64,000 bases of DNA from Pseudobutyrivibrio xylanivorans DSM 14809 (GCF_900141825.1 NZ_FQYQ01000008.1:62001-126000), one strand, 5' to 3'; positions 1 through 8,813 are shown, counted from the first letter of the stretch. Translations and numbers: made by a program. The notes: generated by a model not told the origin, from the letters alone.

Positions 1-167
1 GATTTATTAAAGCTTTTTTTATCAGTCTAGCAAGTGATGAAGTCTTATATGTAGCCAAAAGAACTGGTGTAAAACCAATTAATCCTGGAATCATTTTTTG
101 GTTTCCTATGATACTCCTCTTTGCATTCAATCTTGGTTTAAGCATATATTGTTGGAATTATTTTTAA
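1..167 (+). CDS. C-terminal end of a membrane protein (partial)
   Basis: An open frame without a start enters from the left edge in the third frame and stops at the TAA at 165-167. It encodes about 54 residues. The last 25 are strongly hydrophobic (around IIFWFPMILLFAFNLGLSIY) and look like a final membrane helix; a short polar stretch with KRTGVKP precedes them. The family cannot be named from this fragment. It is preferred over the 119-residue frame that begins at 98, which lacks a ribosome binding site and has protein-unlike composition. Confidence 0.5.
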   Translation, partial: FIKAFFISLASDEVLYVAKRTGVKPINPGIIFWFPMILLFAFNLGLSIYCWNYF

Positions 168-470
168 GTATTTTTACTAGTACATTTTTCAAGCTTTTTC
201 AGGCATTTTCCTGTTTATCACAAACAAACGAAGATATACCTATTCCTATGGTTCTTGCGATAAATAATACTAGAATTTTACACTATTACAATCTTCTGTT
301 GAATATCTTTATCGCGGCAAAACGAAAACCTAAGCTTTGTGTGGATTCCATTGATAAAATGCTCAAAAAACAACTGAATTTTTATCACAAGGCCTGCTGC
401 GAGCCTGCATATCTTCGTATTCCCGCGATAAAAGCAGCGCCAAGCTATGCCCAATAGCATTTTCACGCGA
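168..470. other. AT-rich intergenic stretch without a convincing gene
   Basis: Frames of 119 residues (+) and 62 residues (-) cross this stretch, but neither has a ribosome binding site or a recognisable domain. The word GCGATAAA recurs (near 256, 424 and 467, and inverted near 312), so it may be a decayed gene or repeat. No RNA gene was seen. Confidence 0.4.
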
Positions 471-501
471 TAAAAAGGCCTAAGCCGAAAGCTTAGACCT
501 T
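471..501 (-). terminator. Rho-independent terminator of the dehydratase operon
   Basis: Read leftwards, AAGGTCTAAGC pairs with GCTTAGGCCTT across a TTTCG loop with one mismatch, followed by TTTTTA. It lies about 25 nt beyond the stop codon of the 526-2067 gene. Confidence 0.8.
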
Positions 502-525
502 AGCAAACACCATATTTTATAAAAA

Positions 526-2067
526 CTACCAACAGAGTGAATCATCAAAGTCCTCTAGGCTTGGGTCCACAGGCTCTTCCTTGAGGATGGTGCGCATGTA
601 GCGATTTACCTCGGTGCGCATGTCACGTCGGGTGCCGTCATAAGGTACCATCAGATTGTGATTTACCCAAATCCAGTGAATACCGCGCTTTCTGGCCTCT
701 TCTTCAAAAAGGCCATGGTAGCCTGCCATGGACTTGCAACCAATGTGCACATACATAATGACCATATCTGCGTTCATTTGCTCACAGATTCTGAAAAGGT
801 CCTCCACACCAGTTTCGTAGCCACCATTAGAGCGGCTTCTCATAATCATGTTTTCATAGAGATAGCCCAAATCTAAAAGTGCCTGATGTTTGTCTGTGGT
901 GCTGACCATCTCTGTAGAAACACAGCAAAGCATGTCATTGATTGGCACGATTCCCCAGCAGTTCATAAGCCAATTCGGAAATGCGGTATAGTACGCAGCC
1001 TGCACACCCCAAAGGATTGCACGATGTCGATACTCTTTGCAAGCCATCTCCTTATTCCTATAAGCCTCAGTTGCAAGTTTTGTAATCTTCTTACTTGTCT
1101 CTAAAAAGAGCGGACTACGTCCACCGGCTGCCATATATTCACCATATCTATAGAAACCAAGTGTAGCTCCCAGCAGCTGTGGATAAGGAGTCTTGTTGAT
1201 TTCCAGCCACTCTAAAAATTCCTTTGTTTCATCATTGAAGCGAGCCATATTTTCAAAAAGATAATCCCAGTCGAATTTCTCCCCTGTCTGCTCCTCGATA
1301 AAGTGAATGGCATTTAAAATTTCCTCACCTGCATATTCCTGCACACTCTCCTGGCGATGACGGATTGGTGAAGCCAATTGGAATGTAGGTATACCCATAC
1401 TTCTGGCCATAAGGCCACCGCCCATAAGACTGCCGTCACAGGTAGTGTTACACTGAACTGCACATGCACCTATCTTTGGTAAATCATCATCAATGGCGGC
1501 TCCAAGCTCCGCAGCAGGCATTGGGCAAACATCTGTAGGAACTCCATATTCGTGAGTCTTGTCCACATAATGCATTACGCCTTCCTGACACATAAAGGAG
1601 CTGGCGTAGATGGCAGGAACCTCGTAGCTGACCCACTTGAGATTACGGAAGCCACCCATAATAGTGCTCATCATATTTTCATCGAAGATAACCATCTTCT
1701 TTGAAAGCTCTGTATCATTTCCAATTTCAGGGTCAGCCTTAAACATATCTGTAAGAGATAATGTCATATCGATAACAATCAGACCGATTCCTTCGTGTGC
1801 AAGACGAAGTGCTGTTCCACGAAGTCCTTCTGTGTGGCGGTCCATAAAATCTGGAACCGCAAGATAATTGCTCATCCAACGATATCTAAAGAAGCCCTTG
1901 AAATTGTTTGGCTTCATCATAAATCTGGCTAGTACAGATAAGTAGTAAAGCCAGCGAGTGTAATCGTACCAGGTATCTCTAAAACCACGCCATTCTCTGC
2001 GGCGGCGAGGGCGACGTCCTGAATAAAGCACTTTTCCAAGTGGCTCACTTCCATATTCTTTTCCCAT
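526..2067 (-). CDS. 2-hydroxyacyl-CoA dehydratase / benzoyl-CoA reductase family subunit
   Basis: A 513-residue protein of the HgdAB/BcrBC/FldBC family, whose members form oxygen-sensitive iron-sulfur enzymes that remove water from 2-hydroxyacyl-CoA or reduce aromatic CoA esters. Visible signs are the QCNTTCDGS segment near residue 205, likely cluster-binding cysteines, and the late GCKSMAGYHGLFEEEARKRG segment, where the family has a conserved Cys and a Rossmann-like fold. It is longer than the usual 380-430 residues because of an Arg-rich N-terminal extension. The start follows AAGGAGG and overlaps the stop of the upstream partner (TAATG), so the two are co-translated. No ATP-dependent activase or CoA-transferase gene lies nearby, so the substrate is unknown. 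Confidence 0.85.
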   Translation of the reverse strand: MGKEYGSEPLGKVLYSGRRPRRRREWRGFRDTWYDYTRWLYYLSVLARFMMKPNNFKGFFRYRWMSNYLAVPDFMDRHTEGLRGTALRLAHEGIGLIVIDMTLSLTDMFKADPEIGNDTELSKKMVIFDENMMSTIMGGFRNLKWVSYEVPAIYASSFMCQEGVMHYVDKTHEYGVPTDVCPMPAAELGAAIDDDLPKIGACAVQCNTTCDGSLMGGGLMARSMGIPTFQLASPIRHRQESVQEYAGEEILNAIHFIEEQTGEKFDWDYLFENMARFNDETKEFLEWLEINKTPYPQLLGATLGFYRYGEYMAAGGRSPLFLETSKKITKLATEAYRNKEMACKEYRHRAILWGVQAAYYTAFPNWLMNCWGIVPINDMLCCVSTEMVSTTDKHQALLDLGYLYENMIMRSRSNGGYETGVEDLFRICEQMNADMVIMYVHIGCKSMAGYHGLFEEEARKRGIHWIWVNHNLMVPYDGTRRDMRTEVNRYMRTILKEEPVDPSLEDFDDSLCW

Positions 2068-3272
2068 TAGTTCGCCCTCCTTTCAGCTTTTTTCTCTGCA
2101 ATCTTTTTCATTTCCACACGCTCTACAAAAGCCTGAATTCGTGTGCGAAGCTGACCGGAAGAACGGACTGAATATGGTCTGTCCACGGAAAGTACAGGCC
2201 AGCCATACTCCTCCTGCATAACGTGAAAAGCTGAAGCTCTTTCGTAGCCCCAGTAATCACAGAATTTTATCTGCTCATATATCAAACCATCAGCGTGATA
2301 TTCCTTTGCCAGCTGGTCCACATAATCACGTCTTTCAAAAATCTTGTCCTGATTGAAAAAGCGAGGGCACTTGCCCCACTGTAAATAGGTGCGACAAATC
2401 TGAGTAAGGATATCTTCTTCATCATTAAGCTCAATCACCTGTCTACCAGGCAAAGAACCGAAACAATATCTGTCTGCCACCACAAGCGCACCACATTCCT
2501 CTGCAAGCTTGATAAATTCTGGATCATCCACCTCAGAACCAACCACTACTACCCTGATACGATATTTATTAGGTGTATCTGACTTACGAGTCTTTAGCTC
2601 CTCTAGAGTCTCCTGTAGCTTTTCTTTTATCAAATACTTTGGACAGCAGTATGTAGCAAGACACAGCACAGCAAACTCATATCCTGTAATAACAGGATTA
2701 TCGCATTTACGATAATCACCAATTGCTGTAATCAATCGGCTAATCTCATTTTGCTCCTCTACTGCCTTGCGAAGTGCAGCATCAGAAATGTCGACGCCAA
2801 AATTTTTTTGAAGTGGCTCGAGCACGCGAATGCGCATCTGCTTTACATAGTGTTTTAGAGCCGTTTCATCAGATTTCATAGGAACATCTGCGTATGTAAC
2901 AAAGAATGTTTCCTTTGGATTAGTTCCAAGCTTTTCTATATTTTCCACGCAACGATTCATCTGAGCGCAAGCATCCGGCGCCAAAATGCAATCTAAGAAA
3001 TTAAATCCACCCTCAAGAGCACGTTCAAGATATGCACGACAAGCCTCACATAAAGTGGAGCTCATATAATATGTACCCATTTCAATTGAACCTGTGCGAG
3101 GTGCACGTAGACGTGTAGAAAAACAACCTGGCAGGTTTAAAAGTGGCTCTGGTATCTGAAAGCAAACATGACCGATAGCCTTTTTTCCTTCAGCCTGTGC
3201 CTGTCTGCACAAATCGTTGTAGGAATCCTCCAATAACTTTTCAAAATAATATAAATGCTTTAAGTCTTTCAC
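2067..3272 (-). CDS. 2-hydroxyacyl-CoA dehydratase family subunit (HgdB-like)
   Basis: A partner subunit of about 401 residues from the same family, first gene of the two-gene operon. Several cysteines (CEACRAYLERAL, DCILAPDACAQMNRC) match positions where the family binds a [4Fe-4S] cluster. The frame stays open to a TTG at 3317, but that start has no ribosome binding site and lies upstream of the predicted transcription start. The GTG at 3272 is preceded by GGAGAAGG and is preferred. The product should act in the cytoplasm as a heterodimer with the downstream protein. The specific reaction cannot be inferred. Confidence 0.85.
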   Translation of the reverse strand: MKDLKHLYYFEKLLEDSYNDLCRQAQAEGKKAIGHVCFQIPEPLLNLPGCFSTRLRAPRTGSIEMGTYYMSSTLCEACRAYLERALEGGFNFLDCILAPDACAQMNRCVENIEKLGTNPKETFFVTYADVPMKSDETALKHYVKQMRIRVLEPLQKNFGVDISDAALRKAVEEQNEISRLITAIGDYRKCDNPVITGYEFAVLCLATYCCPKYLIKEKLQETLEELKTRKSDTPNKYRIRVVVVGSEVDDPEFIKLAEECGALVVADRYCFGSLPGRQVIELNDEEDILTQICRTYLQWGKCPRFFNQDKIFERRDYVDQLAKEYHADGLIYEQIKFCDYWGYERASAFHVMQEEYGWPVLSVDRPYSVRSSGQLRTRIQAFVERVEMKKIAEKKAERRAN

Positions 3273-3282
3273 AACCTTCTCC

Positions 3283-3336
3283 AATACTATTTTTTCTGAT
3301 AAATAGTATTGTAACAATAAACTAATTTTCGCTCAA
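3283..3336 (-). promoter_or_regulatory. Promoter and inverted repeat of the dehydratase operon
   Basis: On the minus strand TTGAGC (3331-3336), a 17-nt spacer and TACAAT (3308-3313) form a good sigma-A promoter. A perfect 10-bp inverted repeat, AATACTATTT (3301-3310, minus sense) and AAATAGTATT (3283-3292), overlaps the -10 element and the start region and ends next to the ribosome binding site GGAGAAGG. It may be an operator or an RNA hairpin. Confidence 0.6.
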
Positions 3337-3356
3337 TCAGTTTCTCGCCTATAAAG

Positions 3357-3388
3357 AAAAATGCCACATCCGAAAATGGATGTGGCAC
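3357..3388 (-). terminator. Rho-independent terminator after the 113-residue gene
   Basis: Read leftwards, TGCCACATCCA pairs with the complementary GGATGTGGCA across a TTTTC loop, followed by a run of T. It closes the 3417-3758 gene and separates it from the dehydratase operon. Confidence 0.85.
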
Positions 3389-3416
3389 CAAATTTATATT
3401 TATTATAAATCTTCCC

Positions 3417-3758
3417 CTAAACCTCTACACAACGATATGCTGATGGAAGATACATGTTAGATCTGAGAATCTGAATGTTAACACAATCCATATAATCATT
3501 CTGCAAATCATTAATATCGGCAGCAATGTCTATATATTCCTTTGCCTTCTCAGTATCACCCTTAAGTAACATAACGTTGGCTATATTTAATAATGTGCGC
3601 CCACAGCTCTTTTCAAGTCTCAGGGTTTCATAGGCACCGAGAATCTCCTGATAAATAGTAACGGCTTCATCATATTCTTTATCTGCAACTGCTTTTGCAG
3701 CCTTCTGATCCAAATCATTAATCAAATTAGAAATACTCTGTATATCATCTTTATTCAT
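3417..3758 (-). CDS. Small tetratricopeptide-like protein
   Basis: A 113-residue soluble protein made of alpha helices. The stretch AVADKEYDEAVTIYQEIL followed by GRTLLNIANVMLLKGDTEKA has the spacing and the small/aromatic pattern of two tetratricopeptide repeats, which usually mediate protein contacts. The start has a strong AGGAGGT ribosome binding site 9 nt upstream. It is monocistronic, with its own terminator. Its partner and role are unknown. Confidence 0.65.
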   Translation of the reverse strand: MNKDDIQSISNLINDLDQKAAKAVADKEYDEAVTIYQEILGAYETLRLEKSCGRTLLNIANVMLLKGDTEKAKEYIDIAADINDLQNDYMDCVNIQILRSNMYLPSAYRCVEV

Positions 3759-3927
3759 GAAACCTTACCTCCTATCAATCAATCTCTACCATTATCAACA
3801 ACTTCGGGACCATCAATGTAGGCAATCATTATAATACACTATTCAGGCATATCTGTGTAGTTATTCACAGTTTTTTCACATTTCTGCATAACAATGCTCT
3901 TTCAATTTTAGTAGTTTTCAATAAATT

Positions 3928-3987
3928 ATCACTAAATATAGTGATTATTCTGTTAGTGTGCCACAAAATATGCTATTATTCTGTTAG
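3928..3987 (+). promoter_or_regulatory. Inverted repeat and two 13-bp direct repeats upstream of the 268-residue gene
   Basis: The inverted repeat ATCACTA-AATA-TAGTGAT (3928-3945) is followed by two identical copies of ATTATTCTGTTAG at 3944-3956 and 3975-3987. Their starts are 31 bp apart, close to three helical turns. They lie just before the ribosome binding site of the gene at 4006 and look like regulator sites. Confidence 0.4.
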
Positions 3988-4005
3988 AAGTGGAGGATAC
4001 TATAT

Positions 4006-4812
4006 ATGGTTATAAATGATATTATGTTTAAAACTCAGCTGAACTATCAAATACAAGCAGCAATAGACGAGCAGGATGATGACTCATTAAATATAGAAGA
4101 TGTAAAACATATTGATCTTCGCAGATGTCTTTTTGCAGACTTTAAAAAGGCAATGATATACATCAGGGAGAATAATCCAGACTACAATTACAGCGATTTC
4201 ACAATTGACGCTGTAAAGCCTGCCCCTGCTGACTTCTCTGAAAGCAAGAAATATGATTTCACTGAGCTTATAGATTATGCTAAACACACTGCAATCACCA
4301 TAGGCAATATGACTCTCTTTAGCGAACTTCAGAAAATTGCCAGTGCCGCAGAAAAATTTAATTTGAGTGTTGCTGAACATCATGAAAAAAAAGCAGGAAA
4401 TGTATTGTCCTTTCAGGACTATGACAACTATTTTGTAGCAGATACCCCTAACACTTTCCAGGAAATTGGAAGCTGTGTTGTCGGTGGTGGAAATGCTGAG
4501 GCAGTTAAGATTGCTGCCACCTTGCATGCCAGCAGCACCGAGGAAAGACCTATCATTTCTGTCAGAGCCTTTTCTCTGAACACAAACACCTATCTTCCTA
4601 ATATAGATATTATTGATTTAAGTACAATCTATAAGTCAAATGCTTCCATTATGGACGTTTTCGCATACATGAGTTACCACGACCACCTAGGTGGAAAGTT
4701 CAATCATTCCTTTGATAAGCTTTTATATAGCGGTGCTCTTCAGATTGAATCCTTGGAGGATATGTACTCAAAACACTATGATTTAGGGACATTCGATTAT
4801 CTGAATAAGTAG
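4006..4812 (+). CDS. Protein of unknown function, 268 residues
   Basis: An intact soluble protein with a strong GGAGG ribosome binding site and ordinary codon use. No signal peptide, membrane helix or known motif is visible. The N-terminal half is acidic and helical (DEQDDDSLNIEDVKHIDLRR), the middle has a GSCVVGGGNAEAVKIAA stretch, and the C-terminal half is rich in Asn and Tyr. It stands alone on the plus strand between two leftward gene groups. The repeats at 3928-3987 suggest dedicated regulation. The family is not recognised. Confidence 0.7.
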   Translation: MVINDIMFKTQLNYQIQAAIDEQDDDSLNIEDVKHIDLRRCLFADFKKAMIYIRENNPDYNYSDFTIDAVKPAPADFSESKKYDFTELIDYAKHTAITIGNMTLFSELQKIASAAEKFNLSVAEHHEKKAGNVLSFQDYDNYFVADTPNTFQEIGSCVVGGGNAEAVKIAATLHASSTEERPIISVRAFSLNTNTYLPNIDIIDLSTIYKSNASIMDVFAYMSYHDHLGGKFNHSFDKLLYSGALQIESLEDMYSKHYDLGTFDYLNK

Positions 4813-4969
4813 ATGATAAGAAGGCTTGTTGGCAATCTTGTACAAAAACGTTATATTGATTTGTGCATTTCGAATAATTTATGGTAATTATAACTATTGT
4901 GCAATCATCTCTGACCCTTTAAAATACCTTTCGGACTTAAGGAATTGTTTTTTATAGGAGATATCAGAA

Positions 4970-5176
4970 ATGTTAAACCTTATCGTATTAGTTATTTTTA
5001 CTGCAGTTACATTATTTTTCTTAAATTACATTGTATCAAGCGTAGCATATGCAAAAAGATCAGCTGAGCTTGAAGATTCTCATTGCCTTACAAGAGCAGT
5101 TGGTGCAATCATCTTAAGTGTTGCTGTTATCGTAGCACTTTGGGCACAGGCTTTTTACTTATTCTTTTTTGCATAA
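4970..5176 (+). CDS. Small membrane protein, 68 residues
   Basis: Two hydrophobic helices (about residues 3-25 and 45-66) flank a short charged loop with AKRSAELEDSHC. The ribosome binding site AGGAGA lies 8-12 nt before the ATG, and a terminator follows 18 nt after the stop, so this is a real single-gene unit. No family is recognised. The function is unknown. Confidence 0.65.
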   Translation: MLNLIVLVIFTAVTLFFLNYIVSSVAYAKRSAELEDSHCLTRAVGAIILSVAVIVALWAQAFYLFFFA

Positions 5177-5189
5177 TAATTTATAAAAT

Positions 5190-5222
5190 GAAATGGGCAT
5201 CCAGAAATCTGGATGCCCTTAT
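5190..5222. terminator. Bidirectional terminator between convergent genes
   Basis: A perfect 10-bp stem, GGGCATCCAG (5195-5204) with CTGGATGCCC (5209-5218), has T-rich sequence on both sides. It serves the 68-residue gene on the plus strand and hsp20 on the minus strand. Confidence 0.85.
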
Positions 5223-5254
5223 TATTTATTCAAATTTTGGGAAATGAATAGTTA

Positions 5255-5695
5255 TTATCCTTCAATAGCTATATACTTTGTCTCGTCTTTCTGTGGAAGT
5301 GCTTCTTTCTTAGGAATGCTAAGTGTAAGTACGCCATCCTTAAATGCTGCGTGGATATCTTCCTGAGTTACATTGTCTCCTACATAGAAGCTTCTTGAGC
5401 AAGAGCCTGTGTAACGCTCGCGGCGGATGTACTTGCCATCATCATCCTGCTCATCATTGTTCTGATTTGTCTCAGCCTTGATTGTAAGATAACCATCCTT
5501 CAACTCAGCCTTGATATCTTCTTTTGCAAATCCTGGAAGATTCATATCTACAGTGTAGTCATTCTCATTTTCTTTAACATCTGTGGTCATCATTCTTGCG
5601 AAATCATTGTCGTAGTGGTGACCAAATCCTGTCATACGTGGTACTCCGAAGAAATCATCCATAAAATCATTTGATAAAATACTAGGCATTAACAT
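5255..5695 (-). CDS. hsp20: Small heat shock protein, Hsp20/alpha-crystallin family
   Basis: A 146-residue ATP-independent holdase chaperone that binds unfolding proteins in the cytoplasm. The alpha-crystallin domain spans about residues 38-135: it opens at DVKENENDYTVDMNLPGF, contains GYLTIKAE, and ends with the family signature AAFKDGVLTLSIPK. A C-terminal extension follows. The ribosome binding site is AGGAGG. A CIRCE operator and a sigma-A promoter lie about 130-170 bp upstream, so the gene is probably repressed by HrcA. A leader of roughly 120 nt separates promoter and start. Confidence 0.93.
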   Translation of the reverse strand: MLMPSILSNDFMDDFFGVPRMTGFGHHYDNDFARMMTTDVKENENDYTVDMNLPGFAKEDIKAELKDGYLTIKAETNQNNDEQDDDGKYIRRERYTGSCSRSFYVGDNVTQEDIHAAFKDGVLTLSIPKKEALPQKDETKYIAIEG

Positions 5696-5824
5696 AATTA
5701 CTACCTCCTCTTATATATGAAATATAGTTTTAATCCCGGTTACGTTGCTGCCACAGGATTTTTATCTCCTGTTCAGCCAGGTTGGTTTGGGAAGCTTTTC
5801 TTTTCCTTCCCTTGTTGTAACTAT

Positions 5825-5866
5825 GTTATACACCCATTATTAGCACTCGTCAATAGAGAGTGCTAA
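5825..5866 (-). promoter_or_regulatory. CIRCE operator overlapping the hsp20 promoter
   Basis: A perfect TTAGCACTC-N9-GAGTGCTAA palindrome at 5840-5866 is the classical HrcA-binding CIRCE element. On the minus strand the -35 box TTGACG (5848-5853) lies inside it and TATAAC (5825-5830) follows after 17 nt. Bound HrcA would therefore block RNA polymerase directly. Confidence 0.92.
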
Positions 5867-5892
5867 TAATTTATAATTATTTAATATTTAGT

Positions 5893-6165
5893 TTATAAAT
5901 TGTCTGACTTATTCTTTTCTATCAGCTTCATTACATCACCAAGCTGTCCTGTAATCTCACTGTAGTTCTCACGAATATGAGGTCGCAGGCAATCTACACA
6001 GGATTTCACACCTGATTCTGTATATTTAAAATTCCCACCACATTTATCCCCAAGACAATAAAGAGGACAATAACAGAATAAACAGTTAAAGTCCTCTGGA
6101 TTATCAGTTTTATGACAAGGGAAATATTCACATTCCCTATTTTGAAAAAATTTGTAGTGTTCCAT
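5893..6165 (-). CDS. Cysteine-rich small domain protein
   Basis: A 90-residue protein with nine Cys, mostly in pairs: ECEYFPCHK, CLFCYCPLYC, DKCGG and CVDCLRPH. This fits the small 'cysteine-rich small domain' family, believed to bind metal and sometimes found near cofactor genes. It lies 49 bp after thiC in the same direction, with no promoter or terminator evident between, so it is probably the last gene of the thiamine operon. Its ribosome binding site AGAGG sits in the loop of an inverted repeat that includes the start codon. The biochemical role is unknown. Confidence 0.75.
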   Translation of the reverse strand: MEHYKFFQNRECEYFPCHKTDNPEDFNCLFCYCPLYCLGDKCGGNFKYTESGVKSCVDCLRPHIRENYSEITGQLGDVMKLIEKNKSDNL

Positions 6166-6199
6166 GAGTTCACCTCTAATTACTATTTATGAACTCATG
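6163..6199 (-). promoter_or_regulatory. Inverted repeat enclosing the ribosome binding site of the Cys-rich gene
   Basis: CATGAGTTCA (6190-6199, minus sense) and TGAACTCATG (6163-6172) form a perfect 10-bp stem. The 17-nt loop holds AGAGG and the second arm ends with the ATG start codon. In RNA this could limit translation of the gene after thiC. Confidence 0.5.
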
Positions 6200-6214
6200 A
6201 TACCACAAAATCCA

Positions 6215-7522
6215 CTATCCTAGAATATCAATGTATTCTCCAGACAATGCCTTATTCATGCTTCGCACTGCGCAAAACTTTCCACACATTGAGCATGTGT
6301 CATCAAACTCTGGTGAACGGTCTGCACGAATTGATTTTGCTGTTTCTGGATCCAGTGAGCACTCCCACTGCATATCCCAATCGAAGACCTGACGAGCCTC
6401 AGCCATCTTATTATCTATGTCCATTGCATGTGGAATATTCTTTGCGATATCAGCTGCATGTGCTGCAATCTTTGAAGCAATAATTCCCTGCTTTACATCC
6501 TCTACATTTGGAAGTGCAAGGTGTTCTGCTGGAGTAACATAGCAAAGGAATGCTGCACCGTTTTCAGCTGCGATGGCACCGCCAATGGCTGATGTGATGT
6601 GATCATAGCCTGGTGCAATGTCTGTGACAATTGGACCAAGTACATAGAAAGGAGCGCCCATACAAATCTTCTGCTGAATCTTCATATTTGCTGCGATTTC
6701 ATTCATTGGCATATGTCCTGGTCCTTCTACCATTACCTGAACATCCTTCTCCCAAGCACGCTTTGTAAGCTCACCAAGGCGAACAAGCTCCTCAATCTGA
6801 CAAACATCTGATGCATCTGCAAGACAGCCTGGGCGACAAGCATCTCCAAGAGAAATTGTCACGTCATGCTCACGGCAAATTTCAAGAATCTCGTCATAAT
6901 ATTCATAGAAAGGATTTTCCTCACCTGTCATTGTCATCCAGGCGAAAACAAGTGAACCTCCACGGCTGACAATATTCATCTTACGCTTATGCTTTTTGAT
7001 CTGCTCAATTGTCTTTCTTGTAATTCCGCAGTGAAGAGTAACAAAATCCACACCATCCTCAGCGTGAAGTCTTACCACATCGATGAAATCCTTTGCTGTA
7101 AGTGTGGCAAGGTCGCGCTGATAATGAATTACGCTGTCGTAGATTGGTACTGTTCCAAGCATGGCTGGACATTCTGCCACAAGCTTCTGTCTAAATGGCT
7201 GTGTGTTACCATGGCTTGATAAATCCATGATTGCCTCAGCACCCATGTCTACTGCTGCCATAACCTTTTCCATCTCTATATTGTAATCCTTGCAATCGCG
7301 AGAAACACCAAGGTTTACATTAATCTTTGTACGAAGCATGCTGCCTACGCCCTCTGGATTTAAACACTTATGATTTTTATTTGCAGGGATTGCCACCTGG
7401 CCCTTTGCTACTAAATCTCTTATCTCCTCAGGTGTGCGATATTCCTTCAAAGCCACCTGCTTCATCTCTGGTGTGATAATCCCCTGTCTTGCTGCATCCA
7501 TCTGTGTTGTGTAATTGCTCAT
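6215..7522 (-). CDS. thiC: Phosphomethylpyrimidine synthase ThiC
   Basis: This radical SAM enzyme rearranges 5-aminoimidazole ribotide into the pyrimidine phosphate (HMP-P) of thiamine. At 435 residues it is the short bacterial/archaeal form. The cluster-binding motif lies at the C-terminus, CSMCGKFC at residues 410-417, one residue tighter than in the longer enterobacterial type. Conserved stretches include [12 protein letters not shown] and [20 protein letters not shown] precedes the ATG. It is the seventh gene of the operon that begins with thiE, and so lies under the TPP riboswitch. Confidence 0.97.
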   Translation of the reverse strand: MSNYTTQMDAARQGIITPEMKQVALKEYRTPEEIRDLVAKGQVAIPANKNHKCLNPEGVGSMLRTKINVNLGVSRDCKDYNIEMEKVMAAVDMGAEAIMDLSSHGNTQPFRQKLVAECPAMLGTVPIYDSVIHYQRDLATLTAKDFIDVVRLHAEDGVDFVTLHCGITRKTIEQIKKHKRKMNIVSRGGSLVFAWMTMTGEENPFYEYYDEILEICREHDVTISLGDACRPGCLADASDVCQIEELVRLGELTKRAWEKDVQVMVEGPGHMPMNEIAANMKIQQKICMGAPFYVLGPIVTDIAPGYDHITSAIGGAIAAENGAAFLCYVTPAEHLALPNVEDVKQGIIASKIAAHAADIAKNIPHAMDIDNKMAEARQVFDWDMQWECSLDPETAKSIRADRSPEFDDTCSMCGKFCAVRSMNKALSGEYIDILG

Positions 7523-7550
7523 TATAATCTCCTTTATAAAAAATCTAATT

Positions 7551-8804
7551 TTATCCTACATATACGTAGTCATTAAATACTGGCTGAAGCCCCTCTGCTG
7601 TAATGTCTGTATACATGCTATCAAGGCTTCGTCCATCTGATATTTCAAACTGCTCATCACCTGACTCCTCTTCCTGAGAACCAGTATATTTTTCCTCGTG
7701 GTCTCCAATTCCTGTGGATACTCCTGCTGAGACCTTTGTTGCTGCGATTTTCACAATGCCATTTCTAAATTCTGCTGTCTCTCTGGATGAAACTGTGATT
7801 CCGCAGAATGGCAGGAAAATTCTGTATGCACAGATAATCTGGCAAAGTTGCTTTTCTCCTACATCAAGAGGATTGATTGTATCATTATTTATGATAGGAC
7901 GAAGTCTCGGACATGAAAGGGACATCTCAGCATGTGGATATTTTCTCTGTAGGAAATACACATGAAGAGCTGATGCAAGAGCATCCTTTCTAAAATCTGA
8001 AAGACCTAAAAGTGCAGAAAAAGCCACACCTCTCATGCCACCCATAATGGCTCTCTCCTGTGAGTCAAATCTGTAAGGCCAGATTCTCTTATTTCCCATG
8101 AGATGCAATGTCTCATATTTATCGCTGTCGTAGGTTTCCTGGAAAACTGTCACATAATCCACTCCGCACTCATGAAGATATTTGTAATCCTCCACATTTA
8201 CAGGGTAGATTTCGATGCCCACCATCTTGAAATATTTGCGGGCAATTTTGCATGCCTCACCAATATATTTCACATCGGATTTTGTATGACTCTCACCTGT
8301 TAGAATGAGAATTTCCTCCATACCGCTATCAGAAATGACCTTCATCTCATGCTCAATCTGCTCCATAGAAAGCTTTAATCTTTTTATTTTGTTGTAGCAA
8401 TTGAAGCCGCAGTACACGCAATAATTCTCACAATAATTTGCAATGTAAAGTGGTGTGAAAAGATATACCGTATTTCCGAAGTGCTTGCTTGTCTCCTTCT
8501 GAGCCTTCAGTGCCATCTGCTCCAAATAAGGTTCTGCTGCAGGTGAAAGAAGAGCTTTAAAATCTTCTATAGTACATCTGTCGCTCTCTAGGGCACGTCT
8601 TACATCTTTGGCTGTATATTTGCTGTAATCATAGGATTCAAAATGCTCCATTACGCATTTACGAACATCCGATTCTATTACATCCATCCCTGGAAGATAT
8701 TCCATGTGATTTATTCTGCTGGATGGGTCCGTCTCTATCTGATGCTTTCGCTCCAAGCCTGTCTTTGTGAGAAGGTCTGAGTCAATCAAAAAATTATTCT
8801 CCAT
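7551..8804 (-). CDS. thiH: 2-iminoacetate synthase ThiH
   Basis: A 417-residue radical SAM enzyme that cleaves tyrosine to dehydroglycine (2-iminoacetate) and p-cresol, feeding ThiG without oxygen. The CX3CX2C motif is visible as C125, C129 and C132 (CENYCVYC). The C-terminal BATS-type region ends the protein. The ribosome binding site is AGGAGG. Use of ThiH instead of the oxidase ThiO fits an anaerobe. It lies 9 bp after thiG. Confidence 0.96.
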   Translation of the reverse strand: MENNFLIDSDLLTKTGLERKHQIETDPSSRINHMEYLPGMDVIESDVRKCVMEHFESYDYSKYTAKDVRRALESDRCTIEDFKALLSPAAEPYLEQMALKAQKETSKHFGNTVYLFTPLYIANYCENYCVYCGFNCYNKIKRLKLSMEQIEHEMKVISDSGMEEILILTGESHTKSDVKYIGEACKIARKYFKMVGIEIYPVNVEDYKYLHECGVDYVTVFQETYDSDKYETLHLMGNKRIWPYRFDSQERAIMGGMRGVAFSALLGLSDFRKDALASALHVYFLQRKYPHAEMSLSCPRLRPIINNDTINPLDVGEKQLCQIICAYRIFLPFCGITVSSRETAEFRNGIVKIAATKVSAGVSTGIGDHEEKYTGSQEEESGDEQFEISDGRSLDSMYTDITAEGLQPVFNDYVYVG

Positions 8805-8813
8805 GACAGCCTC

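Noticed and set aside
98-457. 119-residue open frame on the plus strand
   Set aside because: No ribosome binding site, odd composition, and it overlaps the end of a better supported membrane-protein frame in another phase.
3273-3317. Extended N-terminus of the dehydratase subunit from a TTG
   Set aside because: The region contains the -10 box and the predicted transcript start, and the TTG has no ribosome binding site.
4087-4527. 146-residue frame antisense to the 268-residue gene
   Set aside because: It is a shadow of the plus-strand gene, which has the strong ribosome binding site.
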